A DNA stretch of 64,000 bases from Cysteiniphilum marinum (GCF_014857925.1 NZ_JACYVZ010000006.1:62001-126000); one strand, 5' to 3'; counted from the stretch's first letter, positions 8,441 through 18,111 are shown. Program-made: numbers and translations. The notes: generated by a model from the letters alone, not told the origin.

Positions 8441-9385
8441 TTACACGCCTACACTCACTGTATTAGTAATTGAACAGCTTAAATTAGCATTTGCATCACT
8501 TTGTGCAGTGCAATTAATCGGAAAGGATATTGTAGAGGTTCTTTTGCTATTAGCATTATTAGTGTTAGTCAACTGAACATATAAATTGGCAATGTAATAT
8601 TTACTACCACTTGGCTGACCGGAGATTGTTTGGGGTGTGTAGCTGATATTAGTAATCGTTGATTTATCAGTAATTGTTACGGGTAGACTAAATGTTTGGT
8701 TACAATCACTAAAGCTGCTTGAAGTGCAAAATGAAATGCGGTTATAGGTTGATAAATTATAACTAATCTTAATGCTATTGCTGCTTGATGCTTCATTAAA
8801 TGGGGAAATTCCATCGGCATTATTATTGATGTTAGCAATGGTATAAGTATAGCTTTCCTGTTGTGGGCTAAATTGTAATAGTGGGTTGCTTGTTGAAGTA
8901 GATGGGTAATAACCACCAGAGTAATTGTTATAAGGGTTGTTATAATTGGATGAGCTACTACTCGTACTGTCATTATTTTGATTTTTTGTTTGCGCAGCAT
9001 CATCTGCAGATTTATCTTTATTGTCTTGTGTGCTTGGTTGTTGTTGCTTTTGTTGATCTTTATATCGATTTTTATACCCTTCCGGCATTGGTGCGCCACC
9101 GGGTAAGAAAATCGGACTATTCATCGCTTCACGATCCATTGGTGAATCAGTTTTCTCCACTTTTTTGGGGGTGTTTGGCACATCTTTTTGCCTTGTCTTT
9201 TGCAATGCTTGCACCTCACTCATCAGGTGGTTAAGCGTTTGTTGGTTTTGCATAAGTAAATCTTTAAGCAAAGGTTTAACCGGCAAGGGATCATTCTTAT
9301 CTAACGACTTGGATGGATTAGCGTTAGCAAATACACCATGGCTAGCCACTAAGCTCAGCAATAAGATTAAATGTTTTCTATTCAT
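8441..9385 (-). CDS. Secreted low-complexity protein, hypothetical
   Basis: A signal peptide (MNRKHLILLLSLVASHGVFA) is followed by a short predicted coiled coil (residues about 40-65, MQNQQTLNHLMSEVQALQK). A linker very rich in Asn, Gln, Ser and Tyr comes next (about 110-175), then a C-terminal beta-rich region with two Cys near the end. This layout suggests an exported surface or pilus-accessory protein. I do not recognise a family. Several overlapping frames in the repetitive linker are shadows. A single copy of the gene stands between tyrP and the squalene-synthase-like gene. Confidence 0.6.
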   Translation of the reverse strand: MNRKHLILLLSLVASHGVFANANPSKSLDKNDPLPVKPLLKDLLMQNQQTLNHLMSEVQALQKTRQKDVPNTPKKVEKTDSPMDREAMNSPIFLPGGAPMPEGYKNRYKDQQKQQQPSTQDNKDKSADDAAQTKNQNNDSTSSSSSNYNNPYNNYSGGYYPSTSTSNPLLQFSPQQESYTYTIANINNNADGISPFNEASSSNSIKISYNLSTYNRISFCTSSSFSDCNQTFSLPVTITDKSTITNISYTPQTISGQPSGSKYYIANLYVQLTNTNNANSKRTSTISFPINCTAQSDANANLSCSITNTVSVGV

Positions 9386-9441
9386 AGCAGCAATGCAACA
9401 GATTTAAATTACATATGATTGTATAAGAAAAACACCACAGG

Positions 9442-10209
9442 TTAAAGTTTTGATGCAGATACACTTGTAAATAATAATGCAAACGACGAAACATAAATAC
9501 TCTCGGTAAAAGGATTATCCACTTTTTTGATAAACTTTTTAACGCATAGCATTTGCTGTTTATGCAATGCAATCAAAGGTTTAAGTTGTTTCATTTGCGC
9601 CGCTGTAAGATTTAAATTTTGTTTCAACGTATGAATATATTGCATGAATTTATCCATTACTTGCTGAAAGTTTTCTTTCGTAATTTGTGGCGTGAGTGTA
9701 TCGTTCAAGATAATATTGCGTGAAAAATGTTTGCCTATCATCAATATGTGACGCAATAACTCATCGATATGATTTAATGTTTTGATTTGCTCTAGTTCAT
9801 TAAGCTGAAGTGCATGTGCTTTAAGTTTAGCAATACCAAGGAAGCTTTCACTTAGATCAAGGGAGTCTTGATAATTGCGACCTTCAGCAATCGTTTGTAA
9901 GGCATAATCCAAGTCACTTGATAAACATTCTTGTAATGTATCAAACTCAAAACTCTGATACAAAATAGTCAATAACGGATGGTCACGACGATCCTTTAGA
10001 TTGGTTAAAGTCTGTTGCCACCATTGCAGTTTTTGCAGACTAGGATAGGGTTCTGAATATAGCTCAGATGCTTTCAGCCATTGATATTTTAACTGATCCA
10101 AGGCATAAAGAACTTTTGTTTTATCTTCCGAGCAATGGCGATAAGCATAGTAATAAATAGACCCTGCTTCTGGGGTGTTTTTGCTTAGACAAGCGTAGAG
10201 ATAATCCAC
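9442..10209 (-). CDS. Squalene/phytoene synthase-like protein, degenerate (NDUFAF6-like)
   Basis: The 255 residues follow the all-helical squalene/phytoene synthase pattern at the start (YYYAYRHCSEDKTKVLYAL, then LQKLQWWQQTLTNL and HPLLTIL), which is how the bacterial NDUFAF6-like subgroup begins. The two Asp-rich DxxxD prenyl-diphosphate motifs of true synthases are not recognisable, so prenyl synthase activity is unlikely. It overlaps the upstream HAD phosphatase gene by 25 bp and probably forms an operon with ubiG. A role near ubiquinone or respiratory assembly would be a guess. Confidence 0.55.
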   Translation of the reverse strand: MDYLYACLSKNTPEAGSIYYYAYRHCSEDKTKVLYALDQLKYQWLKASELYSEPYPSLQKLQWWQQTLTNLKDRRDHPLLTILYQSFEFDTLQECLSSDLDYALQTIAEGRNYQDSLDLSESFLGIAKLKAHALQLNELEQIKTLNHIDELLRHILMIGKHFSRNIILNDTLTPQITKENFQQVMDKFMQYIHTLKQNLNLTAAQMKQLKPLIALHKQQMLCVKKFIKKVDNPFTESIYVSSFALLFTSVSASKL

Positions 10210-10889
10210 TGGCGTAATTGCTCCAAGTTTGAGATTTTCAAATCATAGTCATCATCATTCATCGCATTTGCTTCATAACCATAATCAGCAAAAATGCGAT
10301 AGCAATGTGCGTGTTTGGCAGCTAACATATCTGGTTTGGTATCGCCGATATAAGCTGAATACTGTGGCATTTTATCAAGCGTTTTAAGTGCATGTATGAT
10401 TGGCATAGGATGCGGCTTTTTATAAGATAAATCATCCGCGCAAATCACGATCTTAGCATTCTGATATTGTGGTACTTTAGCAATTACAGCTTCAGTTAGT
10501 TTACGCGTCTTACTGGTAACAATTCCCCAGTTAATCCGTTGCTCATGTAAAGTATTCATTAATTCATGCGCACCAATAAAGGGGTGCGTCATATCTGCTG
10601 CATGCTGTTGATAATGCATAAACGCATCATGCTTTAAGGTATTCAATTGCTCACGAGTAAGCTGCTCATTAATTTTTTTTAATAGAAACTCAACACCGCG
10701 ACCGGCATGCTGCCTTAGCATGTCAGCATTAAAGTCAATCTCTAGATTATGATAGATAAAGGCATGCTTAATCGCATCAAAAATGCCATCTGATGAGTCA
10801 AGTAAGGTGCCATCAAGATCAAATAATAATAAATCAAGTGGGTATTTAGGACTCCTTGGTAAATGCGGCGATGTAGTTAACATCAGCAT
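10185..10889 (-). CDS. HAD-family phosphatase, Gph/MupP-like
   Basis: HAD-superfamily hydrolase of 234 residues with the nucleophile motif LLLFDLDGTLLDSSDG, a helical cap, the IVTSKT motif II and the GDTKPDMLAAK motif IV. Phosphoglycolate phosphatase is the default call. The neighbourhood (directly after ubiG) is where Pseudomonas carries mupP, the MurNAc-6-phosphate phosphatase, so that substrate is an alternative, notable given the AmpG-like permease at 23568. Its start overlaps the end of ubiG by 44 bp, because no internal Met precedes the first motif. Confidence 0.85.
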   Translation of the reverse strand: MLMLTTSPHLPRSPKYPLDLLLFDLDGTLLDSSDGIFDAIKHAFIYHNLEIDFNADMLRQHAGRGVEFLLKKINEQLTREQLNTLKHDAFMHYQQHAADMTHPFIGAHELMNTLHEQRINWGIVTSKTRKLTEAVIAKVPQYQNAKIVICADDLSYKKPHPMPIIHALKTLDKMPQYSAYIGDTKPDMLAAKHAHCYRIFADYGYEANAMNDDDYDLKISNLEQLRQWIISTLV

Positions 10890-11544
10890 TACCTCCTAAA
10901 GATAGGTTTTTAGTTAATGGGTTATAATGTACACCTTTGATTTTAGTGGCTCGAAGTCCATATTTCCTGGCAGTATTAATCAGCTCCAGTGGTTTAATAT
11001 ACTTGTTATATTCATGCGTGCCTTTAGGGATAAGCCCCATGACATATTCCGCCATGACAATGGATAACGCAAAAGATTTTAGATTGCGATTTAACGTCGA
11101 GAAAAACACCCAACCACCTGTTTTACAGAGCTCTGCACATGAGCGAATCACACTCTCAGGGTCAGGCACATGTTCAAGCATTTCCATGCAGGTGACAATA
11201 TCAAAGCTTTGCGGCTCCTCTTGTGCTAGATTTTCAACTGAGTCTTTTAAATAGCGAATGGCAAGCTTTGACTCTAATAGATGAAGTTTGGCAACACTCA
11301 AAGAGGCTTCAGCAAGATCCAAACCCGTAACGTTTGCATTTTTCTGAGCCATTGCTTCTGTCAAAATGCCACCGCCACAACCAATATCGGCAATACTTAA
11401 TTGCGCCAAGTCGCCTGCACATTCTTCAATAAACTGCACACGCAAGGGATTGACTTGATGTAATGTGCGAAACTCACCATCCTCACACCACCATTGGTGC
11501 GCCAATGCACTAAATTTATTAATTTCAGCTTGATCAACATTCAT
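10846..11544 (-). CDS. ubiG: Ubiquinone O-methyltransferase UbiG
   Basis: SAM-dependent methyltransferase performing both O-methylations of ubiquinone synthesis. The 232 residues open with the typical UbiG block (MNVDQAEINKFSALAHQWW), followed by the SAM motif IADIGCGGGILTEAMA, VTCMEMLEHVPDPESVI and the membrane-association region KGTHEYNKYIKP. Length and motifs match the family. It is the first gene of a minus-strand operon with the HAD phosphatase and the squalene-synthase-like gene. Confidence 0.97.
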   Translation of the reverse strand: MNVDQAEINKFSALAHQWWCEDGEFRTLHQVNPLRVQFIEECAGDLAQLSIADIGCGGGILTEAMAQKNANVTGLDLAEASLSVAKLHLLESKLAIRYLKDSVENLAQEEPQSFDIVTCMEMLEHVPDPESVIRSCAELCKTGGWVFFSTLNRNLKSFALSIVMAEYVMGLIPKGTHEYNKYIKPLELINTARKYGLRATKIKGVHYNPLTKNLSLGGNADVNYIAAFTKES

Positions 11545-11697
11545 GATAATTTATTGCTTCTAGGTTGCTGTGTTAGAACTTACGTCATCATAACAAACCG
11601 CGCTATTGTTGTGATATAAAAAATTACCAAATCACCAAATAGCTTACAACGAGGAAATTAGCTATGTAGATGATAAAAAATAAAGTGAGCTTCAATT

Positions 11698-11750
11698 GCC
11701 CCTCACCCGCGCAGCTTAAGCTGCACGACCTCTCCCGCATGGGGAGAGGT
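11698..11750. repeat. REP-like palindromic element (family D)
   Basis: CCCCTCACCCGCGCAGCTTA, continuing to a perfect 12-bp palindrome CAGCTTAAGCTG and CTCTCCCGCATGGGGAGAG, recurs inverted at 23486-23538. The long intergenic space (11545-11888) contains nothing else I can name. Short reading frames across it are artefacts of the repeat. Confidence 0.7.
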
Positions 11751-11888
11751 AATCGTTGCTGCAACTTAATTTTTCGATTATTAGTATATATGAAATGTTT
11801 AGCTGATTGCTCGAAAAATAAATTATTAGCGCAATACTGGGAAAACGATACAAGTAATGGTAACTGGCAGCGACAAGGATGATGGATT

Positions 11889-14204
11889 TTGAAGATATTT
11901 GAAAAACTTACAAAGCCAAAAAAAGCTAAAAGAATCAATGAAGAACGCAAGATCAATAAACTCATTGGTAAAAAAATTTTTTGGCGTGTCTTGATCAGCG
12001 CTATTGTTTTGCTTATCTTGGCATCTTTAACTGTTTTTGTTTTATCATTTTATCCTTTTTATCAGCAAACACAGCGCACAATTAATCATTATTATGAGGA
12101 AGTGTTAGACGGCTATGAAACAGAAGTTCAACTGTCTTTGTCAGAAGCACGAAGCGTTGCATTACAAATAAGTAGTCGAACACAAGCGGCATGGCTTACC
12201 GAGGAAATCCAGCGCAAATATCAATATGGTGATGCGATTATCGACGAGGTTAATGCCTTAAGACAAATTTTGGCATCTGCCCTTGTCTCGAGTGTTGCGT
12301 TACAATCAATACAACGCTTTGAAAGCAATGGACACTTACTGGTTGAAGTAGGTACCAAGCAACATCAAAGATTTGATAAGAAGGCACTTACGTTTGTCAT
12401 TGGCAATGATGAGCTAACTGCAATCCTAACAAGTCCAGTTTACACACAAACTGGACAAGATCGAAAAATTATTGGTTACGATCGACTTTATTTCGACTTA
12501 AGTAAGCTATTGAATAAGTTTGAGTCTGAAAATCTGACACAGAAGCGTGATTTTTATTGGTTTATCAAGATTGGTGGCTCATGGCAGGCAGTAAGCTCAG
12601 GCTTTGCCAACAACCTCACAACATTGCCAAATGAAGTATTAACACAATTAAAAACACAAAAACATTCCAACCTCTTGATCCAAGATAAAAAATACTACTT
12701 TGAGCGCATTAATGGGCAGCAAGTATTGGCGTTGGGTGTCAACAAAAAAACAGTTGCCTCAAGTGTCTGGCGAAATTTATCACATATCCCATTGACAGTT
12801 CTTGGGTTCGTTGTTGTTTTCATTTTATTGTTATATCTTTTATTGCGCCCGATGCTCAATAAGGTCATTGTTGAGAACAGTCGATTTTATCAGTTGTTAA
12901 ATGAAGATGAGCATACCTCCTTACCAAGTCGTAGGCATTTTGAAAGCGTATTTGAAAAAATCCTTATAGACGAGACAGCTAATAATAAGAAAGTTGCCTT
13001 ACTACATATTGATATAGATCATTTTAAAAACATCAATGACAGCTTTGGCTACTATTTCGGTAATGTTGTATTACGTGAGATTGCCACACGCTTAAAGTCC
13101 AGTGTGCGCAAAAGTGACTTTGTTGCGCGCATTGGCGGTGACGAGTTTGTTGTTGTGCTTAAAGATATTCGCACACTTGATGACGTCAAATTAGTAATCA
13201 ATCACCTGTTTGCAGTTGTTCACCAGTCAATTTTAGTCAACGATTACCCGATTAGCCTTAAAGCAAGCATAGGTGCAGCAATATCGCCAGAGCATGCGAG
13301 TGATCGTGAGACATTAATGCAATATACCGATATGGCAATCAGACACTGTAAAAAAGCCGGTGGCAACAGTTATTGTATCTTTAATGAAAGTATGGGTGCA
13401 CGTTATTTCCGTCAACTTGAACTGGGTAAGCACTTAGCTAATGCGATAAAAAACAATGAATTTTACCTTATGTTTCAACCCATCATTCATTTAAATGATA
13501 AACAACAAATGCATTTTGAAGTATTGCTTCGCTGGCATAATCGTTATTTGGGTGAGGTGTCACCAGGTGAATTCATCCCTGTTGCCGAGGAGCTTAAGCT
13601 GATTGTTGAGCTAGGTGCATGGGTAATTCGCCAAGCATTTTACCAACTTTATCAGTGGCATGAAGATGAAACAATCACTCACAAACCAAGCATTTCAATC
13701 AATCTCTCAGCCGTACAAATCAATAACCCTTCCGTTTTGTTGGCATTTTTAGAGCACTTGATGGCGCAAATGCCTATCCCCAGTGAATATGTTACATTTG
13801 AAGTCACCGAAACGGTGATTATGGAAAATTTAGATAATACATCGCAAGTGTTAAATACCCTTAAAAATATGGGATTTAAAATATCCATCGATGATTTTGG
13901 TACGGGGTTTTGTTCGTTAAGTTATTTGATTCATGCACAGATTGATAACATTAAAATTGATAAAATTTTTATTGATGACATGTTAACCAATATCAATAGC
14001 AAGCTTATTGTCGAAAGCATTATCGATTTGAGTCAACGTTTAGGGAGTACTGTGGTTGCTGAAGGGGTTGAAACCATTGAGCAATATCAATTACTAAAGA
14101 AATTGCATTGTGACTATATTCAAGGCTACTATTTCAGCATGCCATTGTCAGCCTATGATGCAACTCACTTTATCGAGCACAAACCGCATCATCAATTGTT
14201 TTAG
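11889..14204 (+). CDS. GGDEF-EAL cyclic-di-GMP enzyme with periplasmic sensor
   Basis: Membrane-bound cyclic-di-GMP turnover protein of 771 residues. TM1 is at about 34-57, an extracytoplasmic sensor region follows, and TM2 is at about 297-320. Then comes a GGDEF domain with the intact motif at residues 416-420 and an RxxD inhibitory site at 407-410. The C-terminal EAL domain has EVLLRW at 544 (EVL instead of EAL), VTET, DDFGTG at 668 and VAEGVE. Both activities seem possible; the Ala-to-Val change is conservative. The start is TTG at 11889 with AAGGATG upstream; no in-frame ATG precedes TM1. It is monocistronic, upstream of gatCAB. Confidence 0.9.
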   Translation: MKIFEKLTKPKKAKRINEERKINKLIGKKIFWRVLISAIVLLILASLTVFVLSFYPFYQQTQRTINHYYEEVLDGYETEVQLSLSEARSVALQISSRTQAAWLTEEIQRKYQYGDAIIDEVNALRQILASALVSSVALQSIQRFESNGHLLVEVGTKQHQRFDKKALTFVIGNDELTAILTSPVYTQTGQDRKIIGYDRLYFDLSKLLNKFESENLTQKRDFYWFIKIGGSWQAVSSGFANNLTTLPNEVLTQLKTQKHSNLLIQDKKYYFERINGQQVLALGVNKKTVASSVWRNLSHIPLTVLGFVVVFILLLYLLLRPMLNKVIVENSRFYQLLNEDEHTSLPSRRHFESVFEKILIDETANNKKVALLHIDIDHFKNINDSFGYYFGNVVLREIATRLKSSVRKSDFVARIGGDEFVVVLKDIRTLDDVKLVINHLFAVVHQSILVNDYPISLKASIGAAISPEHASDRETLMQYTDMAIRHCKKAGGNSYCIFNESMGARYFRQLELGKHLANAIKNNEFYLMFQPIIHLNDKQQMHFEVLLRWHNRYLGEVSPGEFIPVAEELKLIVELGAWVIRQAFYQLYQWHEDETITHKPSISINLSAVQINNPSVLLAFLEHLMAQMPIPSEYVTFEVTETVIMENLDNTSQVLNTLKNMGFKISIDDFGTGFCSLSYLIHAQIDNIKIDKIFIDDMLTNINSKLIVESIIDLSQRLGSTVVAEGVETIEQYQLLKKLHCDYIQGYYFSMPLSAYDATHFIEHKPHHQLF

Positions 14205-14263
14205 TTATCATTTAACGATGATATGATAAGCCTCATAACAAAAATCGCTTTGGAAACCAGTAA

Positions 14264-14551
14264 ATGGCAATCTCGCAGCAGGAATTAAAGCACATTCTTA
14301 TGCTTTCAAAACTCAGCGCCAAGCCGGAAGAGTTGGCACAATTTGAATATGATCTAAATAATATTTTTAATCTATTTGATCATCTTAAGTTAGTGGATAC
14401 GCATGATATCAAACCCATGATTTCACCATTGCTAAGTCATTATCCAGAGCGTGATGATACGCCTCAAATGCAAAATCATACAGCAGACTTTGAGCGTATA
14501 GCTCCTGAGTTTACTAACCAGCATTTCATCGTGCCCAAAGTCATTGAATAA
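14264..14551 (+). CDS. gatC: Aspartyl/glutamyl-tRNA amidotransferase subunit C
   Basis: Small subunit of the GatCAB transamidase that converts Glu-tRNA(Gln) or Asp-tRNA(Asn) into the amidated form. The 95 residues start SQQELKHILMLSKLSA and carry the helical FEYDLNNIFNLFDHLKLVDT pattern typical of GatC. It is first in a gatC-gatA-gatB operon with 11 bp to gatA. Confidence 0.95.
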   Translation: MAISQQELKHILMLSKLSAKPEELAQFEYDLNNIFNLFDHLKLVDTHDIKPMISPLLSHYPERDDTPQMQNHTADFERIAPEFTNQHFIVPKVIE

Positions 14552-14562
14552 GAGGAAGTTTC

Positions 14563-16014
14563 GTGAGTATTTTAAAAACATTGCGTCAAAAGCTTGATGA
14601 CAAAAGTGTAAGTGCTGTTGAGTTAACAACAACGTATTTAAAAGAGATAAAACATAAAAACAACTCATTAAGCGCCTTTATATCAGTCAATGAAACTAAG
14701 GCTTTAGCATATGCCAAAGAAATGGATGATTTAATTATCAAGGGCAAGGCAACACTGTTAACTGGAATTCCTATCGCACACAAAGATAATCTGTGCACTG
14801 ATATTATGACTACCACTTGTGGATCAAAGATATTAAGCAATTATCAATCTCCTTTTAATGCCACAATAGTCGATAAGCTTAAAAATCAGGGTATGACACT
14901 GCTTGGTAAAACGAATATGGATGAATTTGGTATGGGCTCAACCAATGAGCATAGCTTTTTTGGTGCTGCTAAAAACCCTTATGATTTACATCATGTCCCA
15001 GGTGGTTCTTCTGGTGGTTCAGCCGCCGCCGTTGCCGCAGGACTCACCCCCTTTGCCACAGGCAGTGATACTGGCGGATCAGTAAGACAACCTGCTAGCT
15101 TCTGTGGTATTACAGGAATAAAGCCAAGCTATGGTACTTTATCACGCTATGGCTTGGTGGCTTACGGTTCGTCTTTTGATCAGGTTGGTGTGTTGGCGCA
15201 TTATGCTGAGGATTGTGCTTATTTGTTACAAGCGATGTCCGGTAAGGATGAAAAAGATGGCACGAGTATTGCAACCGATCCGGATTTTTTTACTCAATCA
15301 TTACAGCAAGATTTGACCAACCTAACCATTGGTGTTGATGAGCAATTATTATCAAAGCTCTCAGCTGAGGCACAAGCACTATTTCAGGAATGTATTGCCA
15401 TTTACCAAAAGCAGGGTGCGAAGATCAAAGACATCCAACTGCCTGATTTACAAGCTGCTGTGTCAAGCTATTATGTGTTGGCACCGGCAGAAGCTGCCAC
15501 AAACTTAGCACGCTTTGACGGGGTGCGTTATGGCTATCGCAGCGAGCATGCAAACACATTAGATGAACTATACATTAATAGTCGCACAGAAGGTTTTGGT
15601 GCCGAGGTCAAACGTCGCATTGTCATTGGTAATTATGTATTAGCAGCCAGTCAATACGATGCTTACTATCACAAAGCCCAGCAGGTGCGTGCTAAATTAA
15701 AACAAGATGTTGATATGATCTATCAAGATGTTGATATGATTCTTCTGCCAACAGCAGCAACGACCGCACCAAAACTAGGTGCACAAAAAGATCCTGTAAC
15801 GACCTATTTGTCGGATATGTATACATTAATTGCTAATTTAACAGGAGCACCTGCGATTTCATTTCCTATTGGACAGATTGGGCATATGCCATTTGGTGCG
15901 CAACTGATGGCCAATAATTTCCAAGATCATTTATTATTGCAAGCAGTCTGTGCATTTCAACGTCAAACAGAATTTCACTTACCGCAGCAATTATTACAAG
16001 GAGTTGGTGTATGA
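14563..16014 (+). CDS. gatA: Glutamyl-tRNA(Gln) amidotransferase subunit A
   Basis: Glutaminase subunit of GatCAB, an amidase-signature enzyme of 483 residues. The catalytic Lys is in GIPIAHKDNLC, the Ser-cis-Ser loop in PGGSSGGSAAAVAAG and the nucleophile Ser in GSDTGGSVRQPASFCG. The GTG at 14563 has GAGGAAG upstream. The ammonia is channelled to GatB. The stop overlaps the gatB start (ATGA). Confidence 0.97.
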   Translation: MSILKTLRQKLDDKSVSAVELTTTYLKEIKHKNNSLSAFISVNETKALAYAKEMDDLIIKGKATLLTGIPIAHKDNLCTDIMTTTCGSKILSNYQSPFNATIVDKLKNQGMTLLGKTNMDEFGMGSTNEHSFFGAAKNPYDLHHVPGGSSGGSAAAVAAGLTPFATGSDTGGSVRQPASFCGITGIKPSYGTLSRYGLVAYGSSFDQVGVLAHYAEDCAYLLQAMSGKDEKDGTSIATDPDFFTQSLQQDLTNLTIGVDEQLLSKLSAEAQALFQECIAIYQKQGAKIKDIQLPDLQAAVSSYYVLAPAEAATNLARFDGVRYGYRSEHANTLDELYINSRTEGFGAEVKRRIVIGNYVLAASQYDAYYHKAQQVRAKLKQDVDMIYQDVDMILLPTAATTAPKLGAQKDPVTTYLSDMYTLIANLTGAPAISFPIGQIGHMPFGAQLMANNFQDHLLLQAVCAFQRQTEFHLPQQLLQGVGV

Positions 16015-17429
16015 GTTATGAAATGGTCATTGGGCTTGAGGTGCATGTTCAGCTTAAAACACAAGCCAAAATCTTCTCAAATGCGGCGACCCTTTATGGT
16101 CAAGAGCCAAATACACAGGTGAGCTTTCTTGATATCGCCTTACCAGGAACGCTGCCTGTTGTTAATAAGCAAGCTATCGATATGGCAGTGATGTTTGGTT
16201 TAGCGGTTGATGCAACAATTTCAAAAAACAGCTTTTTTGCACGCAAAAATTATTTCTATCCTGACTTGCCCAAAGGCTATCAAATCAGTCAATCTAATAA
16301 TCCAATTGTGCAAAATGGTCAGCTTGAGATTACAACAAATAAGGGCATTAAAACCATTCGTATTGAGCGCGCCCACCTTGAGGAGGATGCGGGCAAATCA
16401 GTGCATGACTTTATTGGCGATCAAACCGGTTTAGATTATAACCGTGCTGGCACGCCACTATTGGAGATTGTGACACACCCTGATTTTCGTAGTGCCGAGG
16501 AGGTGATCTGTTATCTTAAAGATCTTCATCAACTGGTGCAGCATCTTGGGATTTGCGATGGCAATATGCAAGAAGGATCATTTCGCTGTGATGTTAATTT
16601 ATCGATTCGTAAACCAGATGACAATCTTGGCACAAGAGCTGAGCTTAAGAATATTAATTCTTTCCGCTTTATCGAAAGTGCCATTCATTATGAGTATCAG
16701 CGTCAAGTCAATGTCCTTGATAAAGGTGGCATAATCACGCAAGAAACAAGGCTTTATGATCCGGATAATAATGAAACGCGCAGCATGCGCAGCAAGGAAA
16801 ATGCTTTTGATTATCGCTATTTCCCTGATCCTGATTTATTACCTATTATTTTATCTAATGAAGAAATTGAAAGCATACATTCACATATGCCACTATTGCC
16901 AAAAGTGCGCCGTGAAACTTATGCTAAGATGCTTAATGCCGATGAGATCAACTTCTTAATGGATAACCCGCTCGTTGCGGATTACTATGATGCATTGGCA
17001 AAAAGTATTTCAGCAAAAACCGCATATAACTGGGTTGCTGTTGAGCTGCAAGCTGTGTTTAATCGCGCACAAAGCGCGTTTGATGCAAAGCGCGTGCCTG
17101 TTGAAATATTACTTGAGCTTATCGCATGTGTTGATAAGGACGAGATTTCTTTAAAGTCCGCCAAGACTGTACTACAAAACTATTATGATCAACCGCAGGC
17201 GATACAAACTATTATTGATCAGCTCGGTGTGCGCCAAAGCAATGATCTAGAATTCGTTGAAAGCTTGGTTGACGAGATACTTGCGCAAAACCCACAACAG
17301 GTGCAAGATTATCTCGCCGGTAACAAGAAGCTCTTGAGCTTCTTTGTCGGTCAGATTATGAAAAACAGTAGAGGCAAAGCAAATCCTAAGCAAGTGAACG
17401 AAATATTAAATAAGAAGTTGAATGAATAA
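16011..17429 (+). CDS. gatB: Aspartyl/glutamyl-tRNA amidotransferase subunit B
   Basis: Kinase/transamidase subunit of GatCAB (472 residues). The N-terminal cradle begins MSYEMVIGLEVHVQLKTQ, a GatB signature, and later has DYNRAGTPLLEIVT and the C-terminal YqeY-like tail (IMKNSRGKANPKQVNEILN). A 4-bp ATGA overlap with gatA indicates translational coupling. Presence of gatCAB implies that at least one of glutaminyl- or asparaginyl-tRNA is made by the indirect route. Confidence 0.97.
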   Translation: MSYEMVIGLEVHVQLKTQAKIFSNAATLYGQEPNTQVSFLDIALPGTLPVVNKQAIDMAVMFGLAVDATISKNSFFARKNYFYPDLPKGYQISQSNNPIVQNGQLEITTNKGIKTIRIERAHLEEDAGKSVHDFIGDQTGLDYNRAGTPLLEIVTHPDFRSAEEVICYLKDLHQLVQHLGICDGNMQEGSFRCDVNLSIRKPDDNLGTRAELKNINSFRFIESAIHYEYQRQVNVLDKGGIITQETRLYDPDNNETRSMRSKENAFDYRYFPDPDLLPIILSNEEIESIHSHMPLLPKVRRETYAKMLNADEINFLMDNPLVADYYDALAKSISAKTAYNWVAVELQAVFNRAQSAFDAKRVPVEILLELIACVDKDEISLKSAKTVLQNYYDQPQAIQTIIDQLGVRQSNDLEFVESLVDEILAQNPQQVQDYLAGNKKLLSFFVGQIMKNSRGKANPKQVNEILNKKLNE

Positions 17430-17452
17430 CTTCAGTATTTAAGGATATAAAT

Positions 17453-17518
17453 GTGCGTATAAAACACTTGATACTATTAATCTTAACCATCATTTTATTT
17501 GTGGTATTGGTGCTATGA
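17453..17518 (+). CDS. Tiny hydrophobic ORF coupled to the DUF4230 gene
   Basis: A GTG at 17453, preceded by AAGGAT about 6 nt upstream, opens a 21-residue frame MRIKHLILLILTIILFVVLVL: two basic residues and then one membrane helix. Its TGA overlaps the ATG of the next gene (17515) in an ATGA. The next gene lacks its own ribosome site, so this ORF may deliver ribosomes by coupling, or encode a small membrane peptide. It is too short to be certain. Confidence 0.4.
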   Translation: MRIKHLILLILTIILFVVLVL

Positions 17519-18105
17519 TGCGTATTTTTTCTAAACTTACCTTAATTGTGATCTGTATTGCATTAGGTGCTAGTGGCGCTTGGTTTTATCAGCATTATAA
17601 TGCGAGTGATAATGCAAAATTCTACCCAAGTATCGCCCAAGTCAAAACGATTAGCCAACTGGCAAGTCTGAGATTAGAACTTAGCCAAATTGAGCAGTTT
17701 GAAGATAAAGGTTGGTTTGTTGATACTCGAGCATCTTATTATATTTATGCTGCGGTTTTATTGGGTGCTGATCTTGAACATCTGCAAATCAATATCGATA
17801 AAACACGCAAAATACTGACAATCAAACTACCTTTACCAACTGTGTTGAGTATTGAGATTAACCATCAACGCTCACACTTGATTACCAAACAAGACTACAC
17901 CTTTGGTGTCATTCCACGTTTAGGGGTGATCAATACCGATCCTAAAGATCAAGTGCCAGATAAGGCTTATTTGCTGGCACAGCAATCGATGCGTCAATTG
18001 GCAATGGGTGCTCAATATATCGCACAAGCACAAGTGCAAATCACACAAATACTACAAGAAATGTATCGACCATTTGACTGGAAAGTTAAAATTAATTGGA
18101 GTTAA
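17515..18105 (+). CDS. DUF4230 family membrane-anchored protein
   Basis: The 196 residues carry an N-terminal anchor (FSKLTLIVICIALGASGAWFY trimmed at its ends) and an extracytoplasmic domain of DUF4230 type (SIAQVKTISQLASLRLE, then DTRASYYIYAAVLLGADLE). Function of the family is unknown. It overlaps the tiny ORF before it and is followed by the SDR gene after 6 bp, suggesting a co-transcribed set. Confidence 0.75.
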   Translation: MMRIFSKLTLIVICIALGASGAWFYQHYNASDNAKFYPSIAQVKTISQLASLRLELSQIEQFEDKGWFVDTRASYYIYAAVLLGADLEHLQINIDKTRKILTIKLPLPTVLSIEINHQRSHLITKQDYTFGVIPRLGVINTDPKDQVPDKAYLLAQQSMRQLAMGAQYIAQAQVQITQILQEMYRPFDWKVKINWS

Positions 18106-18111
18106 TTTATA

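Noticed and set aside
8677-9407. Several overlapping open frames on both strands within the secreted Asn/Ser-rich protein
   Set aside because: They lack ribosome sites and follow only the low-complexity base composition; the 8441-9385 frame has the signal peptide and a clear start.
11624-11965. Small frames in the ubiG/GGDEF gap
   Set aside because: They run across the REP-like repeat and have no recognisable domain or ribosome site.
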